DNA from: Aldehydirespirator sp965261105
Lineage (GTDB): Bacteria > Actinomycetota > Acidimicrobiia > Acidimicrobiales > Aldehydirespiratoraceae
Length of the DNA: 64,000 bases
Direction of reading: 5' to 3'
Assembly: GCA_965261105.1 (NCBI GenBank)
Contig: CBDHCM010000006.1
Location: 806,001-870,000 of the forward strand
This document shows, one piece after another, positions 26,022 through 34,333 of this stretch. Within the stretch, counting starts at the first letter, position 1. Each line of letters starts with the position of its first letter. Under the pieces are notes generated by a model. The model worked only from the letters and a program-made list of their open reading frames with translations. It did no database searches and was not told where the DNA came from. The position numbers and the translations under genes were made by a program.

Positions 26022-26225
26022 ATGCAGACTCACGCCCTGCCCGCAGCCGTCCCCGCAATCGAGGAAATCGACATCCCGGTGTGGGCCTGGGCGCTGGTAG
26101 CGCTCGCCGTGCTGGTGTCGTACTTCGTCATGCTCGAGAACGGCGCCGTGCTCAGCCATGCCGCCGGGACGCTCCACGAGTTCTTCCACGACGGACGGCA
26201 CTTCGCCGGCGTCCCCTGCCACTGA
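26022..26225 (+). CDS. cbtB: CbtB family cobalt transporter subunit
   Basis: A small membrane protein (67 residues) with one helix (VWAWALVALAVLVSYFVML) followed by a His-rich end, HAAGTLHEFFHDGRHFAG plus PCH. The His/Cys C-terminus is the family mark and probably binds Co2+. It works with CbtA, encoded 132 bases downstream. ATG at 26022 is the first start with family similarity. Cobalt uptake fits the cobalt-type nitrile hydratase encoded at 41.6 kb. No cobalamin riboswitch, often found before cbtBA, is evident upstream. Confidence 0.88.
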   Translation: MQTHALPAAVPAIEEIDIPVWAWALVALAVLVSYFVMLENGAVLSHAAGTLHEFFHDGRHFAGVPCH

Positions 26226-26243
26226 CAGCACGGACCACCCGAT

Positions 26244-26333
26244 GAACTCCCCGCGCCGGCGTGGGTGAGGCCACCCCGTCACCGAGACGCGCATCAGGGC
26301 CCACGAACTCCCCGCGCCGGCGCGGGTGAGGCC
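26244..26333 (+). CRISPR. Minimal CRISPR unit: two 29-bp repeats, one 32-bp spacer (type I-E-like)
   Basis: Repeats at 26244-26272 and 26305-26333 differ at one base (GCGTGGG versus GCGCGGG). They start GAACTCCCCGCGCCGGCG and end GGGTGAGGCC, and each contains the stem CCCGCGC/GCGYGGG. The spacer, 26273-26304, is exactly 32 bases. The repeat length, spacer length and palindrome are those of type I-E arrays. No cas gene is in the window. It lies between cbtB and cbtA, so it may be an orphan, a relic, or a repeat-like element within that transcript. Confidence 0.72.
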
Positions 26334-26357
26334 GGGAGCCGTGGTCAGGCCACTCCG

Positions 26358-27053
26358 ATGAAGCGGCTCCTGGCGGCCGGCACCCTGGCAGGGCTGGCCG
26401 CCGGTGCCGCCTCCGCGCTGTTCTCGGCAACCGCGGGCCGGGGACCGATCCGGGACGCCATCGCCTTGGAGGACAGCATCAGCCACGCCGCCGGCGGCGC
26501 CCACCACGAGGATCTCTTCGGGCGGGGCGTGCAGGAGGTCGGCGGGGCGATCGGGCTGATCGTGTTCGGTCTGGCCCTGGGCGTGGTCTTCGCGGTCGTG
26601 CTCGGCGCGGTCGGGCCGCGGCTGGCCGCGCCCACACCCCTGGCCGCCTCGGTGCGGCTCGGCTGGGCGGGGTTCGTCGCGGTGGTGGTCGTGCCCTTCC
26701 TCAAGTACCCGGCCAACCCGCCGGCGGTCGGCGATCCCTCCACCGTCAACGAGCGCACGATGCTGTACTTCGCGGCTCTGGCGCTGTCGATCCTGCTGGC
26801 GTGGGCGGTATGGCGCTTCCATCGCGCCGCCCGCCTGGAGCCCGCGGCCCAGGCCTGGGCCACGGCCGCTCTCTACGCCGCGGGCCTGGCGGTGATCTTC
26901 CTCGCGCTTCCCGCCAGTCCCGACCCCGTCGAGGCCCCCGCCGACCTCGTATGGCGCTTCCGGCTGGCCTCGCTGGGCGGGCTGGCCGCGGCGTGGGCCG
27001 TGTTGGCCCTGGTGACCGGCACCCTGTTGTCGCGTTCGCCGGCTCGGACCTAG
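26358..27053 (+). CDS. cbtA: CbtA family cobalt transporter subunit
   Basis: A membrane protein of 231 residues with five hydrophobic segments (starting LLAAGTLAGLAAGAASALF; others near 70, 100, 140 and 215). It has conserved His/Glu residues between the first two (SHAAGGAHHEDLF) and the YPANPPAVGDPSTVNERT loop, which is typical of CbtA. With CbtB it imports cobalt. ATG at 26358 directly follows the CRISPR-like unit. The gene converges on the glycosyltransferase gene. Confidence 0.88.
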   Translation: MKRLLAAGTLAGLAAGAASALFSATAGRGPIRDAIALEDSISHAAGGAHHEDLFGRGVQEVGGAIGLIVFGLALGVVFAVVLGAVGPRLAAPTPLAASVRLGWAGFVAVVVVPFLKYPANPPAVGDPSTVNERTMLYFAALALSILLAWAVWRFHRAARLEPAAQAWATAALYAAGLAVIFLALPASPDPVEAPADLVWRFRLASLGGLAAAWAVLALVTGTLLSRSPART

Positions 27054-27119
27054 CGTGCCATCCAAATCTGCACGGGTTTTGCCTCTATATGACGTGTTTC
27101 TCTACTTATTTCGGACGAG

Positions 27120-28277
27120 TCAAGCTTCGGCGTAGATCTCTAGGTGGCGGCGGGCCGTGCTCGACCACGAGTAGCGGCCGGCGGTGGCCGTGCCGTTGTC
27201 CCGCAGCCGCCGGACCAACTGCGGATCGTCGCGCACCCGGGCCATCCCCGCGGCCAGCGACACGGGGTTGGCCGCCTCAGTCAGCACCGCGTCGGCGTCC
27301 GGGGTCAGGAAGCTGCGGAAGACCTCGATGTCGGAGGCCACCACCGGCAGGCCGGCCGCCAGGGCCTCGAGCACGACCAGTCCCCAGCCCTCGCTGACCG
27401 ACGGGAACACGAAGCTGTCGGCGGCGTGGTACCAGCGGGGCAGCTCCTCGTCGGAGACGGTGCCGAGCATCACCACGTCGTCGCCGAGGCGAAGGCTGTG
27501 GGCGCTCAGCGACCCGAGCACCTCGTCGCGGTAGGCCCGGTAGTCCTGGAACGAGTGCCCGCCGACCACCGCCAGCATGGTCGCCCTCCCCGGCGGCGAG
27601 CTCGCCTTCAACATCCCGAGCGCCTCGACGAGATACCGGGAGCCCTTGCGGGGCTCGATCCCACCCACAGTCAGGAACAGGTGGCGGTCGGACGCGCCGA
27701 TGCGGGCTCGCAAGCGGTCCCGCTCGCCGGGCGGGCCCGAAGCGGCGAAGCGCTCCACCCTCACACCGTTGGTGACCACCGCGGCCTCGACCCCGTAGTC
27801 GTCCAGCAGCCGCCGCCTCCAGGGCTCGCTCACCACCAGCACCCGATCAGGCTCGAGAATGGCCGCGTCCTGGCACTCGACCAGAGCGGGCGTGGTGAAG
27901 TCGTCTATGTGGTGCACCGTCCGGAACAGCCGGAACCCGTCGCCGCGGCCGCGCACCCGGGCCGCGGCCCGGGCCGAGATGCAGTCCTGGGTGTGCACGA
28001 TGTCGAAATGGTCGACAAGGCCGGCCAGCCCCGACGCCAGGTTGTCGATGTGCGAGAACACCCTCTCGGTCAGGGTCTCGGCCCGGGGCGGAGCCTCGAT
28101 GATGTGCACGGGCACGCTGGTCGGCCGGAAGAAGCCCTCGGCGGGGTCTCCGAGCGCGATCAGGGTCACGTCCGCGCCCTCGGCGTCCAGGGCCTCCGCC
28201 AGTTCCACGCTGTGGACGGCCCCGCCCCGGGGCCTGACCGAGTAGGTGGCGATCGCGATCCGATCCGTCAACCTCAC
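27120..28277 (-). CDS. MSMEG_0565-family glycosyltransferase (GT4)
   Basis: A GT4 glycosyltransferase of about 385 residues: N-terminal ATYSVRPRGGAVHSVELAEAL, and C-terminal donor-binding FVFPSVSEGWGLVVLEALAAG, with the Glu pair typical of GT4. Its closest named family is MSMEG_0565, which accompanies Nit1C nitrile/cyanide clusters in actinobacteria; other Nit1C genes are spread over the next 23 kb. Its acceptor is unknown. The start is uncertain between GTG 28277, TTG 28289 and a later TTG. The dispersed repeat pair lies just upstream. Confidence 0.82.
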   Translation of the reverse strand: MRLTDRIAIATYSVRPRGGAVHSVELAEALDAEGADVTLIALGDPAEGFFRPTSVPVHIIEAPPRAETLTERVFSHIDNLASGLAGLVDHFDIVHTQDCISARAAARVRGRGDGFRLFRTVHHIDDFTTPALVECQDAAILEPDRVLVVSEPWRRRLLDDYGVEAAVVTNGVRVERFAASGPPGERDRLRARIGASDRHLFLTVGGIEPRKGSRYLVEALGMLKASSPPGRATMLAVVGGHSFQDYRAYRDEVLGSLSAHSLRLGDDVVMLGTVSDEELPRWYHAADSFVFPSVSEGWGLVVLEALAAGLPVVASDIEVFRSFLTPDADAVLTEAANPVSLAAGMARVRDDPQLVRRLRDNGTATAGRYSWSSTARRHLEIYAEA

Positions 28278-28292
28278 CCCACCAGGCAACCT

Positions 28293-28392
28293 GTTTCTCG
28301 CTCTTGTTCGCTGCGCTCACGGGCCGCTCGGGTGTATCTTCCGCTCTTGTTCGCTGCGCTCACGGGCCGCTCGGGCCGCGGGGCCTCGCTCA
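28293..28392 (-). repeat. Dispersed repeat, two partial copies in tandem (B1, B2)
   Basis: Inverted relative to copy A. Copy B1 at 28293-28331 and copy B2 at about 28342-28392 both contain CGCTCTTGTTCGCTGCGCTC-type sequence followed by ACGGGCCGCTCGGG. They fill the 139-base gap between the glycosyltransferase and fdrA genes. Confidence 0.8.
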
Positions 28393-28416
28393 GCGCCCTA
28401 CAGGGATCCTCGTGAA

Positions 28417-29979
28417 TCACGGCCAATCCGCTCGGCCTCTTGCCGGCAGGTCTTGATGGACGAGCGCGGGATCGCGGTTGACGAGCGCGGCGGCGGCGAG
28501 GGCTGCTCTGGCGGCGGTGTCGGCGACGATGCAGCCCGCCTTGCGCATGACGTCGCGCTGACGCTCGAAACCCTGCGGGTCCCGGTCGGTGCCCAGGACG
28601 TAGGCCACCACCGCCGCGCCCGCCGCGACCAGCTTCGCGGCGGCGGGAGCCAGCACCCCGGCGGGGTCGGGATGGGCGCCGTCGCCGATGACCACGTCAA
28701 GCAGCACGGCGGCCACGGTCGGATCCGAGGCCTGCTCGCGCAGCAGCTCGACTCTGGCCTCGGGATCGATCATGGGATGGGGCCGGCCCCGGGTGAACTC
28801 TTCCTCGCCCAGGTCCAGGCACACATGGGCGCCGGGGGGACCGGGCAGCGCCCACGACGGCTCGAGCGGTGTGTTGGAGTACACGGGCCCGATGTGGCGG
28901 CTGGCGATGACCATCGCCTCGTAAGCCAGGGTGCCCCCGCTGAACAGCCCCACCATGCGCCTTCTGGATGGGCTGAGCGCGGTGGTGAGCATGGCGACCT
29001 CCGCGTCGATGGAGCTGACCGGATCGGGCTGGGGACAGCCGAGCCGGGCCAGTGCGGCCGCTGCTCCCTGCTCGAGCGTGCTGCACACCGTCACTCCCGG
29101 CGCCGCGTCCACCGGCCGGTCCAGCCCAATCAGGGCGGCCACCACCGGCTTGCTCCACCGACGGCCCAGCAGGCGCTCGGCCACGGCGGCCGCGGGCGGC
29201 TTGGACACCAGCAGCGTCAACTCGGTCCCCGGGTCGCGGTCGAGCGCCTCGATGGCCGCCTCGGCCATGGCGCCGGAGACCGCCGCGGACAGGTCGCGGC
29301 CGCCCACTCCTATGACATGGGACACGCCCGATCCCCACCGGTCGAGCAGCGTCATCACTTCCTGCGCGCCGGTGCCGGCCGCGGCCACCACCCCCACCGG
29401 CCCGCGCGCCACCCGGTTCGAGAACCCGAGGCCCACGCCGGCCAGCACCGCGGTGCCCGCGCCCGGGCCCATGACAAGCCGGCCGAGCGAGCGCGCCCGG
29501 CGCTTCAGCTCGATCTCGTCGGACAGGGGCACGTTGTCGCTGAACAGCAGCACGTCGAGGCCTCGGCTCAGCGCCTTGTGGGCCTCGAGGGCCGCGTACG
29601 GGCCGGGGACGGAGACGATGGCGACGTTGGTGCCCGGCGCCGCGGCCAGAGCCTCATCGAGGCCGGCGGGGCGCGCATCGACCGGCTCAGCGCCGGTGCC
29701 GCGGGGCGCCGCCTCCTTGAACAGCACCGCTCTGGCCCCCTCCAGAGCCGCCGGCAGATGCTCGTCGGCGCCCCTGACCGCCAGGACTAGGTCGTTGGCT
29801 GCTGCGTCGCCGAGCCCTTCCGTCACGCCCTCGGTGGCCAGAGCCTCGAGATTGGCCGGTGTGGCCATCAGCGCCCAGGCCCAGTCCACGCCGGGCACCT
29901 CCCGCATCGCCCGGGCGGCCTCCAGCAGTCGCACGCTGTCGACGTAGCAGTCTGCGACGACGTCCGCTCTTGCGGTCAT
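28417..29979 (-). CDS. fdrA: FdrA/AllF: oxamate carbamoyltransferase subunit
   Basis: A 520-residue protein of the FdrA family, related to the succinyl-CoA ligase alpha subunit (NVAIVSVPGPYAALEAHKAL; GPVGVVAAAGTGAQEVMTLL; GLFSGGTLAYEAM). In E. coli, FdrA with YlbE (DUF1116) and YlbF (DUF2877) forms oxamate carbamoyltransferase (AllFGH), which phosphorolyses oxalurate to oxamate and carbamoyl phosphate. Homologues of both partners are in this window at 46.0 kb and 33.3 kb, and carbamate kinase is next upstream. ATG at 29979 lies within a duplicated 37-bp stretch. Confidence 0.85.
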   Translation of the reverse strand: MTARADVVADCYVDSVRLLEAARAMREVPGVDWAWALMATPANLEALATEGVTEGLGDAAANDLVLAVRGADEHLPAALEGARAVLFKEAAPRGTGAEPVDARPAGLDEALAAAPGTNVAIVSVPGPYAALEAHKALSRGLDVLLFSDNVPLSDEIELKRRARSLGRLVMGPGAGTAVLAGVGLGFSNRVARGPVGVVAAAGTGAQEVMTLLDRWGSGVSHVIGVGGRDLSAAVSGAMAEAAIEALDRDPGTELTLLVSKPPAAAVAERLLGRRWSKPVVAALIGLDRPVDAAPGVTVCSTLEQGAAAALARLGCPQPDPVSSIDAEVAMLTTALSPSRRRMVGLFSGGTLAYEAMVIASRHIGPVYSNTPLEPSWALPGPPGAHVCLDLGEEEFTRGRPHPMIDPEARVELLREQASDPTVAAVLLDVVIGDGAHPDPAGVLAPAAAKLVAAGAAVVAYVLGTDRDPQGFERQRDVMRKAGCIVADTAARAALAAAALVNRDPALVHQDLPARGRADWP

Positions 29980-30088
29980 GGGACTGGGGCCAGACTCGGC
30001 GAAGGGTTGCGGCTAGACACTGCCCCGACCGCGTTGACGGACCCGCTGCAGCATGGGACTGGGGCCAGACTCGGCGAAGGGTTGCGGC
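29977..30088 (-). repeat. Duplicated fdrA start region
   Basis: A 37-bp stretch including the fdrA start codon (29977-30013) recurs perfectly at 30052-30088, offset 75 bp. Each copy reads ATG preceded by GCCGAGTCTGGCCCCAGTCC on the minus strand. The upstream copy has an ATG but no long frame, so only one start is productive. It looks like a local tandem duplication. Confidence 0.85.
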
Positions 30089-30209
30089 CCGTCATAGCGG
30101 GACCAAGCGTACGGCAGCGCTAGCTGTCGAAATGAAATCTGTAGAGTTTCGCGTCATATAGGTGCAGAATCCATGCAGAGTTCGGCAGCAGGCAGGGCAT
30201 ATCTGCCTG

Positions 30210-31190
30210 TCATGAGAGCAGCGCCGGCACCGGGTCGGGCACGATGCGGGTGCCCCGGGGTCCCGCTATCACGCCGCCGGGCTCGTCGAGGGTCGCATAG
30301 ACCAGTTCGGGCGTGGTGATGGCCGAGACCCGGCCCGGCGACTCCACGAACTCGATGGCGGCCTCGACCTTGGGCCCCATGCTTCCCGGAGGGAATTGGC
30401 CGTCAGCGAGGTGGAGCCGGGCTTCGGACGCGGTCATCTCGGTCACCGCATGCTGTCGGGGCGTGCCGAAGTGGAGATGCACCGCAGCCACACCGGTGAC
30501 CATCACCAGCGCCTGGGCTGCGACCGCGTCCGCGATGCGCTCGGCCGCGTAGTCCTTGTCGATGACCGCGTCGACGCCCCGGTAGGCGCCGTCGGCGGAA
30601 CGTGCCACCGGGATCCCGCCCCCGCCCCCGGCGACGACTATGTAGCCGAGGTCGATCAGCGCCGATATGGCGTCGGCCTCGATGGGGGCCATCGGCCGCG
30701 GCGACGGGACCACCCGCCGGTAGCCGCGCCCGGAGTCCTCGACCATGGTCCAGCCCCTCTTGGCTGCCAGGGAATCGGCCTCGGATCGTTCGAAGAAGGG
30801 ACCGATCGGCTTGGTTGGGTGCGACAGCCCGGGGTCTTCGGGGTCGACCTCGATGTGGGTGATGATGGACACCGCCCCTGAGATCTCCTGCTTGCAGGCC
30901 TCGTTGAGGGCCAGGCAGATGAGGCTTCCCAGCTGCCCCTGCGTCATGGCTCCCAGCGTGAACAGCGGCAGGGCGGGCACCAAGTCGATCGAGCCCTCGT
31001 GCTGGATGGCGAGGTTGCCGACCTGCGGGCCGTTGCCGTGGACGATGACGACGTTCCAGCCCTTGCGGATCAGCGAGCGAACCGACAGGGCCATGGCGAG
31101 CGCGTTGGCGTACTGCTCCTCCAGGGTGCCCCGCTGGTCCTCGCGGGTCAGCGCGTTGCCGCCGAGAGCGAGGACTGCGGTCTCGGCCAA
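30210..31190 (-). CDS. Carbamate kinase
   Basis: Makes ATP from carbamoyl phosphate and ADP. About 326 residues. It shows ALGGNAL at the start, HGNGPQVG, SLICLALNEAC and AGGGGGIPV, all features of the amino-acid kinase fold, and DKDYAAERIA. TTG at 31190 with GGGAG upstream was chosen because it precedes the first strand directly. It lies 230 bases upstream of fdrA on the same strand. In E. coli the equivalent allK gene serves the oxamate carbamoyltransferase pathway, and the same pairing is seen here. Confidence 0.88.
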   Translation of the reverse strand: MAETAVLALGGNALTREDQRGTLEEQYANALAMALSVRSLIRKGWNVVIVHGNGPQVGNLAIQHEGSIDLVPALPLFTLGAMTQGQLGSLICLALNEACKQEISGAVSIITHIEVDPEDPGLSHPTKPIGPFFERSEADSLAAKRGWTMVEDSGRGYRRVVPSPRPMAPIEADAISALIDLGYIVVAGGGGGIPVARSADGAYRGVDAVIDKDYAAERIADAVAAQALVMVTGVAAVHLHFGTPRQHAVTEMTASEARLHLADGQFPPGSMGPKVEAAIEFVESPGRVSAITTPELVYATLDEPGGVIAGPRGTRIVPDPVPALLS

Positions 31191-31373
31191 GGCGCACTCC
31201 CTCTCGTCAGGTCCGATCGGGCCCGGCGGAGCCGGTCCCGGTTCCTCGAATCTGCCGATAGCAGAACCGACTTTCTTATAGTAGATGAAACGTTGAGTGT
31301 CCTGCCAAGCCCCCGGGCCAATCGGGTCCGAGGCCGAAGGACACCGGAGCGGCCACGACAAGGAGCCGGCACC

Positions 31374-32033
31374 ATGAGCAACGGCGCACGGGAGGAAGAC
31401 CCCACTGCGGTGCTGGCCGCCCATTGGAACGAGAGCGAGCGCCGCCTCTATCCGGTGGCCACCACCAACCCGGACCTCTACCAGTCCGCGGTGAGGCTGG
31501 TGAGAGCGGTGGCCGACGCCCTAGCCGAGGTGGATGACCTCGACGCGCTGGTCGAGGGCTGGAAGCGCCGGTCCGAGCTGGTGGACGAGGCGGTGCGCGT
31601 CACCGGGGACATCGCCGGGTATCGGCTCGGAGAGTTGGAGGTTGCCGGGGCCGGGTTCGCCATGCGTCGCCGCGAGCTGCTGGCCGAGCGGGCGCAGCGC
31701 CGGCGCCGGGAGCGCATCGCCGCGGCCCGCCAGGCCGGCCAGGCGTGGGCGGTGGTCCACCAGCAGGGCGACCTGGGGTCCGGCCTCGTCGATCCCTACC
31801 AGTGCATTGAGCTGCACCTGGCCACCGGGCTGGCCGTGGTGAGCACGGTCGAACCCGATCCCTCGACCATGGCGCCCACCTACGTGGTGATGGTCGCGGC
31901 GCTGGGAGACGAGCAACCCCAGACGGCCGGCATCGACGCGGCCTCCTTCGGCGACCTGGAGACCGGCGACCCTCGTCTCTTCGAGGAGCACAGGCGGACC
32001 ATCAAGAGTCGGGTCGAGTCGGCCGGCGCCTGA
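31374..32033 (+). CDS. Hypothetical protein (219 aa)
   Basis: Not recognised. Mostly charged helices in the first 120 residues (RRRELLAERAQRRRRERIAA), followed by a beta-rich part (AVVHQQGDLGSGL; CIELHLATGLAVVSTVEPD). There is no signal peptide or membrane segment. ATG at 31374 follows AGGAG by eight bases. It diverges from carbamate kinase across 183 bases and is followed by a 33-bp minisatellite. Its place among nitrogen genes suggests, without proof, a role in that region. Confidence 0.6.
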   Translation: MSNGAREEDPTAVLAAHWNESERRLYPVATTNPDLYQSAVRLVRAVADALAEVDDLDALVEGWKRRSELVDEAVRVTGDIAGYRLGELEVAGAGFAMRRRELLAERAQRRRRERIAAARQAGQAWAVVHQQGDLGSGLVDPYQCIELHLATGLAVVSTVEPDPSTMAPTYVVMVAALGDEQPQTAGIDAASFGDLETGDPRLFEEHRRTIKSRVESAGA

Positions 32034-32034
32034 C

Positions 32035-32195
32035 ATGGAGGCACCGCGGCGCGAGCCGGCGCCTGGCATGGAGGCACCGCGGGGCGAGCCGACGCCTGAC
32101 ATGGAGGCACCGCGGCGCGAGCCGGCGCCTGACATGGAGGCACCGCGGCGCGAGCCGGCGCCTGGCATGGAGGCACCGCGGGGCGAGCCGGCGCG
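32035..32195 (+). repeat. 33-bp minisatellite, five copies
   Basis: Units start at 32035, 32068, 32101, 32134 and 32167 (last one partial), each ATGGAGGCACCGCGGCGCGA followed by GCCGGCGCCTG, with a few substitutions. It begins right at the stop codon of the hypothetical gene and ends next to the nitF stop. 33 bp keeps an open frame (MEAPRREPAPG repeats), but no start or stop suits a gene. Confidence 0.92.
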
Positions 32196-32196
32196 C

Positions 32197-33216
32197 TCAG
32201 TCCCACAGCCCGGTGACGGGCTCTTGGTTGAGGTCGATCACGGCACGGGAATCGGCGCCCCGGTGCAGGCTCAGGACGCCGGTGGCGGTGAGGGTGCCCG
32301 CGACCGCGGCGGCGAGGCCGGCGGAGCGGAACAGATCCGCGCACACCTCGGGCCGGTCCGTGGCCAGCCAGAAGGCGTAGGTCGGAAAGCAGACCAGCCA
32401 GCGGTCCAGATCCACTCCCGCCGGAGCGGGCAGCGCGTCCAGGTCGACATCGGCACCGAGGCGGCCGGGCTCGAGGAGCATGGCCAGCGAACCGATGACG
32501 CCGGCCATGCTCACATCCTTGGCCGCCGAGGCCAGGCCCGTCCGGGCCGCCTCGGCCAGCAGCCGCACGTCGGCAGCCAGGCGCGGCCCCTGCGGCCCGA
32601 GCGTGGTGAAGAACGCGAAGTCGCGGCGCATCCGGCCGTCGAGGCAGCAGGCGAACACCAGCGCCTGGCCCGGGCGGGCCCGGGTGGCCGACAGGACCCG
32701 GTCGGCGCTTCCCACCGCGAAGGCCGAGAGTGCCGGCTCGCCTGCGTGCTCGCTGATGTGCCCGCCCACCACGGGCACCTCGTAGAGGGCGGCCGCGTCG
32801 GCCATGCCCCGCAGGCACTCGGCCGCCACCGGGGCGGGCGCCACCACCGTGTTGACGATGGCGGTGGGGACCGCGCCCATGGCCGCGAGGTCGTTGACGT
32901 TGGCCAGCACCGCCGCCATCCCCGCACCGTGGGGGTCGGATGCCACGAACGGCGGGTGCATGGCCTCGCCGCACACGATCAGCGAGCCTCCACGCGGCAT
33001 CTCCACCACCGCGCCGTCGTCACCGGGCCCGGTCAGCGCGTCCGCCATCGCGACCGCGCCGCGGACGGCTCCGATCGCCTTCTTGGCCAGCAGGCCCGGG
33101 TGGTTGCGCACCTCGGCGACCAGCCGGCCCAGGTCGATCCGCGATGAGGCCTCCGGCGATGGCACGGCCGCACCGTACAGCCTCCTCTCGGCCTCTCGGG
33201 GGCCACGCGGATTCAC
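32197..33216 (-). CDS. nitF: AIR synthase-related protein, Sll0787/NitF family
   Basis: A 339-residue PurM-like ATP-binding protein: GPGDDGAVVEMPRGG, then ANVNDLAAMGAVPTAIVNTV and GLASAAKDVSMAGVIGSLAML, the two phosphate and metal regions of the AIR-synthase fold. It belongs to the Sll0787 family, a constant member (NitF) of Nit1C clusters needed for growth on cyanide in some bacteria. GTG at 33216 was chosen because AGGAGG (33222-33227) sits five bases upstream; the GTG at 33222 overlaps it. The other Nit1C genes are 11-18 kb away. Confidence 0.85.
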   Translation of the reverse strand: MNPRGPREAERRLYGAAVPSPEASSRIDLGRLVAEVRNHPGLLAKKAIGAVRGAVAMADALTGPGDDGAVVEMPRGGSLIVCGEAMHPPFVASDPHGAGMAAVLANVNDLAAMGAVPTAIVNTVVAPAPVAAECLRGMADAAALYEVPVVGGHISEHAGEPALSAFAVGSADRVLSATRARPGQALVFACCLDGRMRRDFAFFTTLGPQGPRLAADVRLLAEAARTGLASAAKDVSMAGVIGSLAMLLEPGRLGADVDLDALPAPAGVDLDRWLVCFPTYAFWLATDRPEVCADLFRSAGLAAAVAGTLTATGVLSLHRGADSRAVIDLNQEPVTGLWD

Positions 33217-33246
33217 TGTCACCTCCTCGCGGTGCAGTGTCGTATT

Positions 33247-33300
33247 TCCCGTGCTTGTTCACTGCGCTCACGGGCCGCTCGGGCCACGGCCTCGCTCAGA
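33247..33300 (-). repeat. Dispersed repeat, copy C
   Basis: Inverted copy of the repeat at 25843: CGTGCTTGTTCACTGCGCTC, then ACGGGCCGCTCGGGCCACGG and CCTCGCTCA. It fills the divergent gap between nitF and the DUF2877 gene. Confidence 0.85.
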
Positions 33301-33316
33301 TCTTTGCGAGAGCCTC

Positions 33317-34132
33317 ATGAACTGTGACCTTTCCGCTCGGCCTCTACACGCCGTGCCCGCGGTGTCGGTCGGCGAGGGGGTGCTGGACGCGATGTCTGAC
33401 GGCTGCGCCGGTCGGGTCGAGGGCGTCTTCAATGGCGGGTTCTATGTCTCGGGCTCCGCGCAGACCGTCTTCGCCGTTCTTGGACCTCAGTCGTGGGCAG
33501 GGCCTCTGCACCTCGTGGCCGAGGAGATGCCCGTATTGCCCGCCCGCCACGACTCGGTGACCGTCTCGGACGGGGTGCTGGCCGCGGGCCGGATCCGGGT
33601 CCGCGTCGACCTGAACCGGCGCTGGGTACCCCACCTGCCGGAGCGGCTCAGCGTTCCTCCGGAGGCCTGGCACGGCCTGGCTGACCGCGTCGATCCCGAT
33701 CTGGACCCCGTCTGGAGGGCAGTGACCGGCGACGTGCGCCGCAGCGACCTGGCCGCCGCGTTCCGACTCCTCCAAGGGCGAGGCGCCGGTCTGACTCCCA
33801 GCGGCGACGACGTGCTCGCGGGGATCCTGCTGGTGGGCGCCATCAATCCTGGATGCCGTGGAGCCCTGGATCGCTTGGCCCGCTCGGCCCGTACCACCGC
33901 GCTGAGCCGCGCCTGCCTGAGGTGGGCCGCGGCGGGCCAGAGCATCCAGCCCGCCCACGCCCTGCTCGACGCGGCCGCGGCCGGCGATAGCGACGGAATG
34001 GGCCGGGCAGTCCGGTCGCTGGCCGCCGTGGGCGCGACGTCGGGACGGGCGCTCGTGGCCGGCGTCGCTCTGGCTGCCACCGAACTGGCTCCTATCGCCT
34101 TCGCATCCTCGCACGCATGTCGGTTCGCTTGA
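33317..34132 (+). CDS. allH: DUF2877 protein, AllH-like subunit of oxamate carbamoyltransferase
   Basis: A 271-residue protein with the DUF2877 hallmark GAGLTPSGDDVLAGILL (157-173) and an N-terminal half with FNGGFYVSG. E. coli YlbF (AllH) of this family forms oxamate carbamoyltransferase with FdrA and the DUF1116 protein, both encoded in this window. Unlike the usual tight operon, allH lies 3.3 kb from fdrA and is on the opposite strand. ATG at 33317. Function by homology. Confidence 0.83.
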   Translation: MNCDLSARPLHAVPAVSVGEGVLDAMSDGCAGRVEGVFNGGFYVSGSAQTVFAVLGPQSWAGPLHLVAEEMPVLPARHDSVTVSDGVLAAGRIRVRVDLNRRWVPHLPERLSVPPEAWHGLADRVDPDLDPVWRAVTGDVRRSDLAAAFRLLQGRGAGLTPSGDDVLAGILLVGAINPGCRGALDRLARSARTTALSRACLRWAAAGQSIQPAHALLDAAAAGDSDGMGRAVRSLAAVGATSGRALVAGVALAATELAPIAFASSHACRFA

Positions 34133-34333
34133 GGTTGTGTGCGGGTGATGCGGACGGGTGGCCCACTGCGGCGTGGTGTCGGTGCCGCGGCCGCAGTTGC
34201 CGTCGCGGCGAGCGCGGCCCACAATACGAGGCATGTGGGCGCTACGGCGGATAGGCAGCCCTGTGGTTCATGCTTGCGCACTCCGCGGGCGGCTAGATCC
34301 GTGTTCGATCTAGATCCCGCCGCGCCCAACGTG

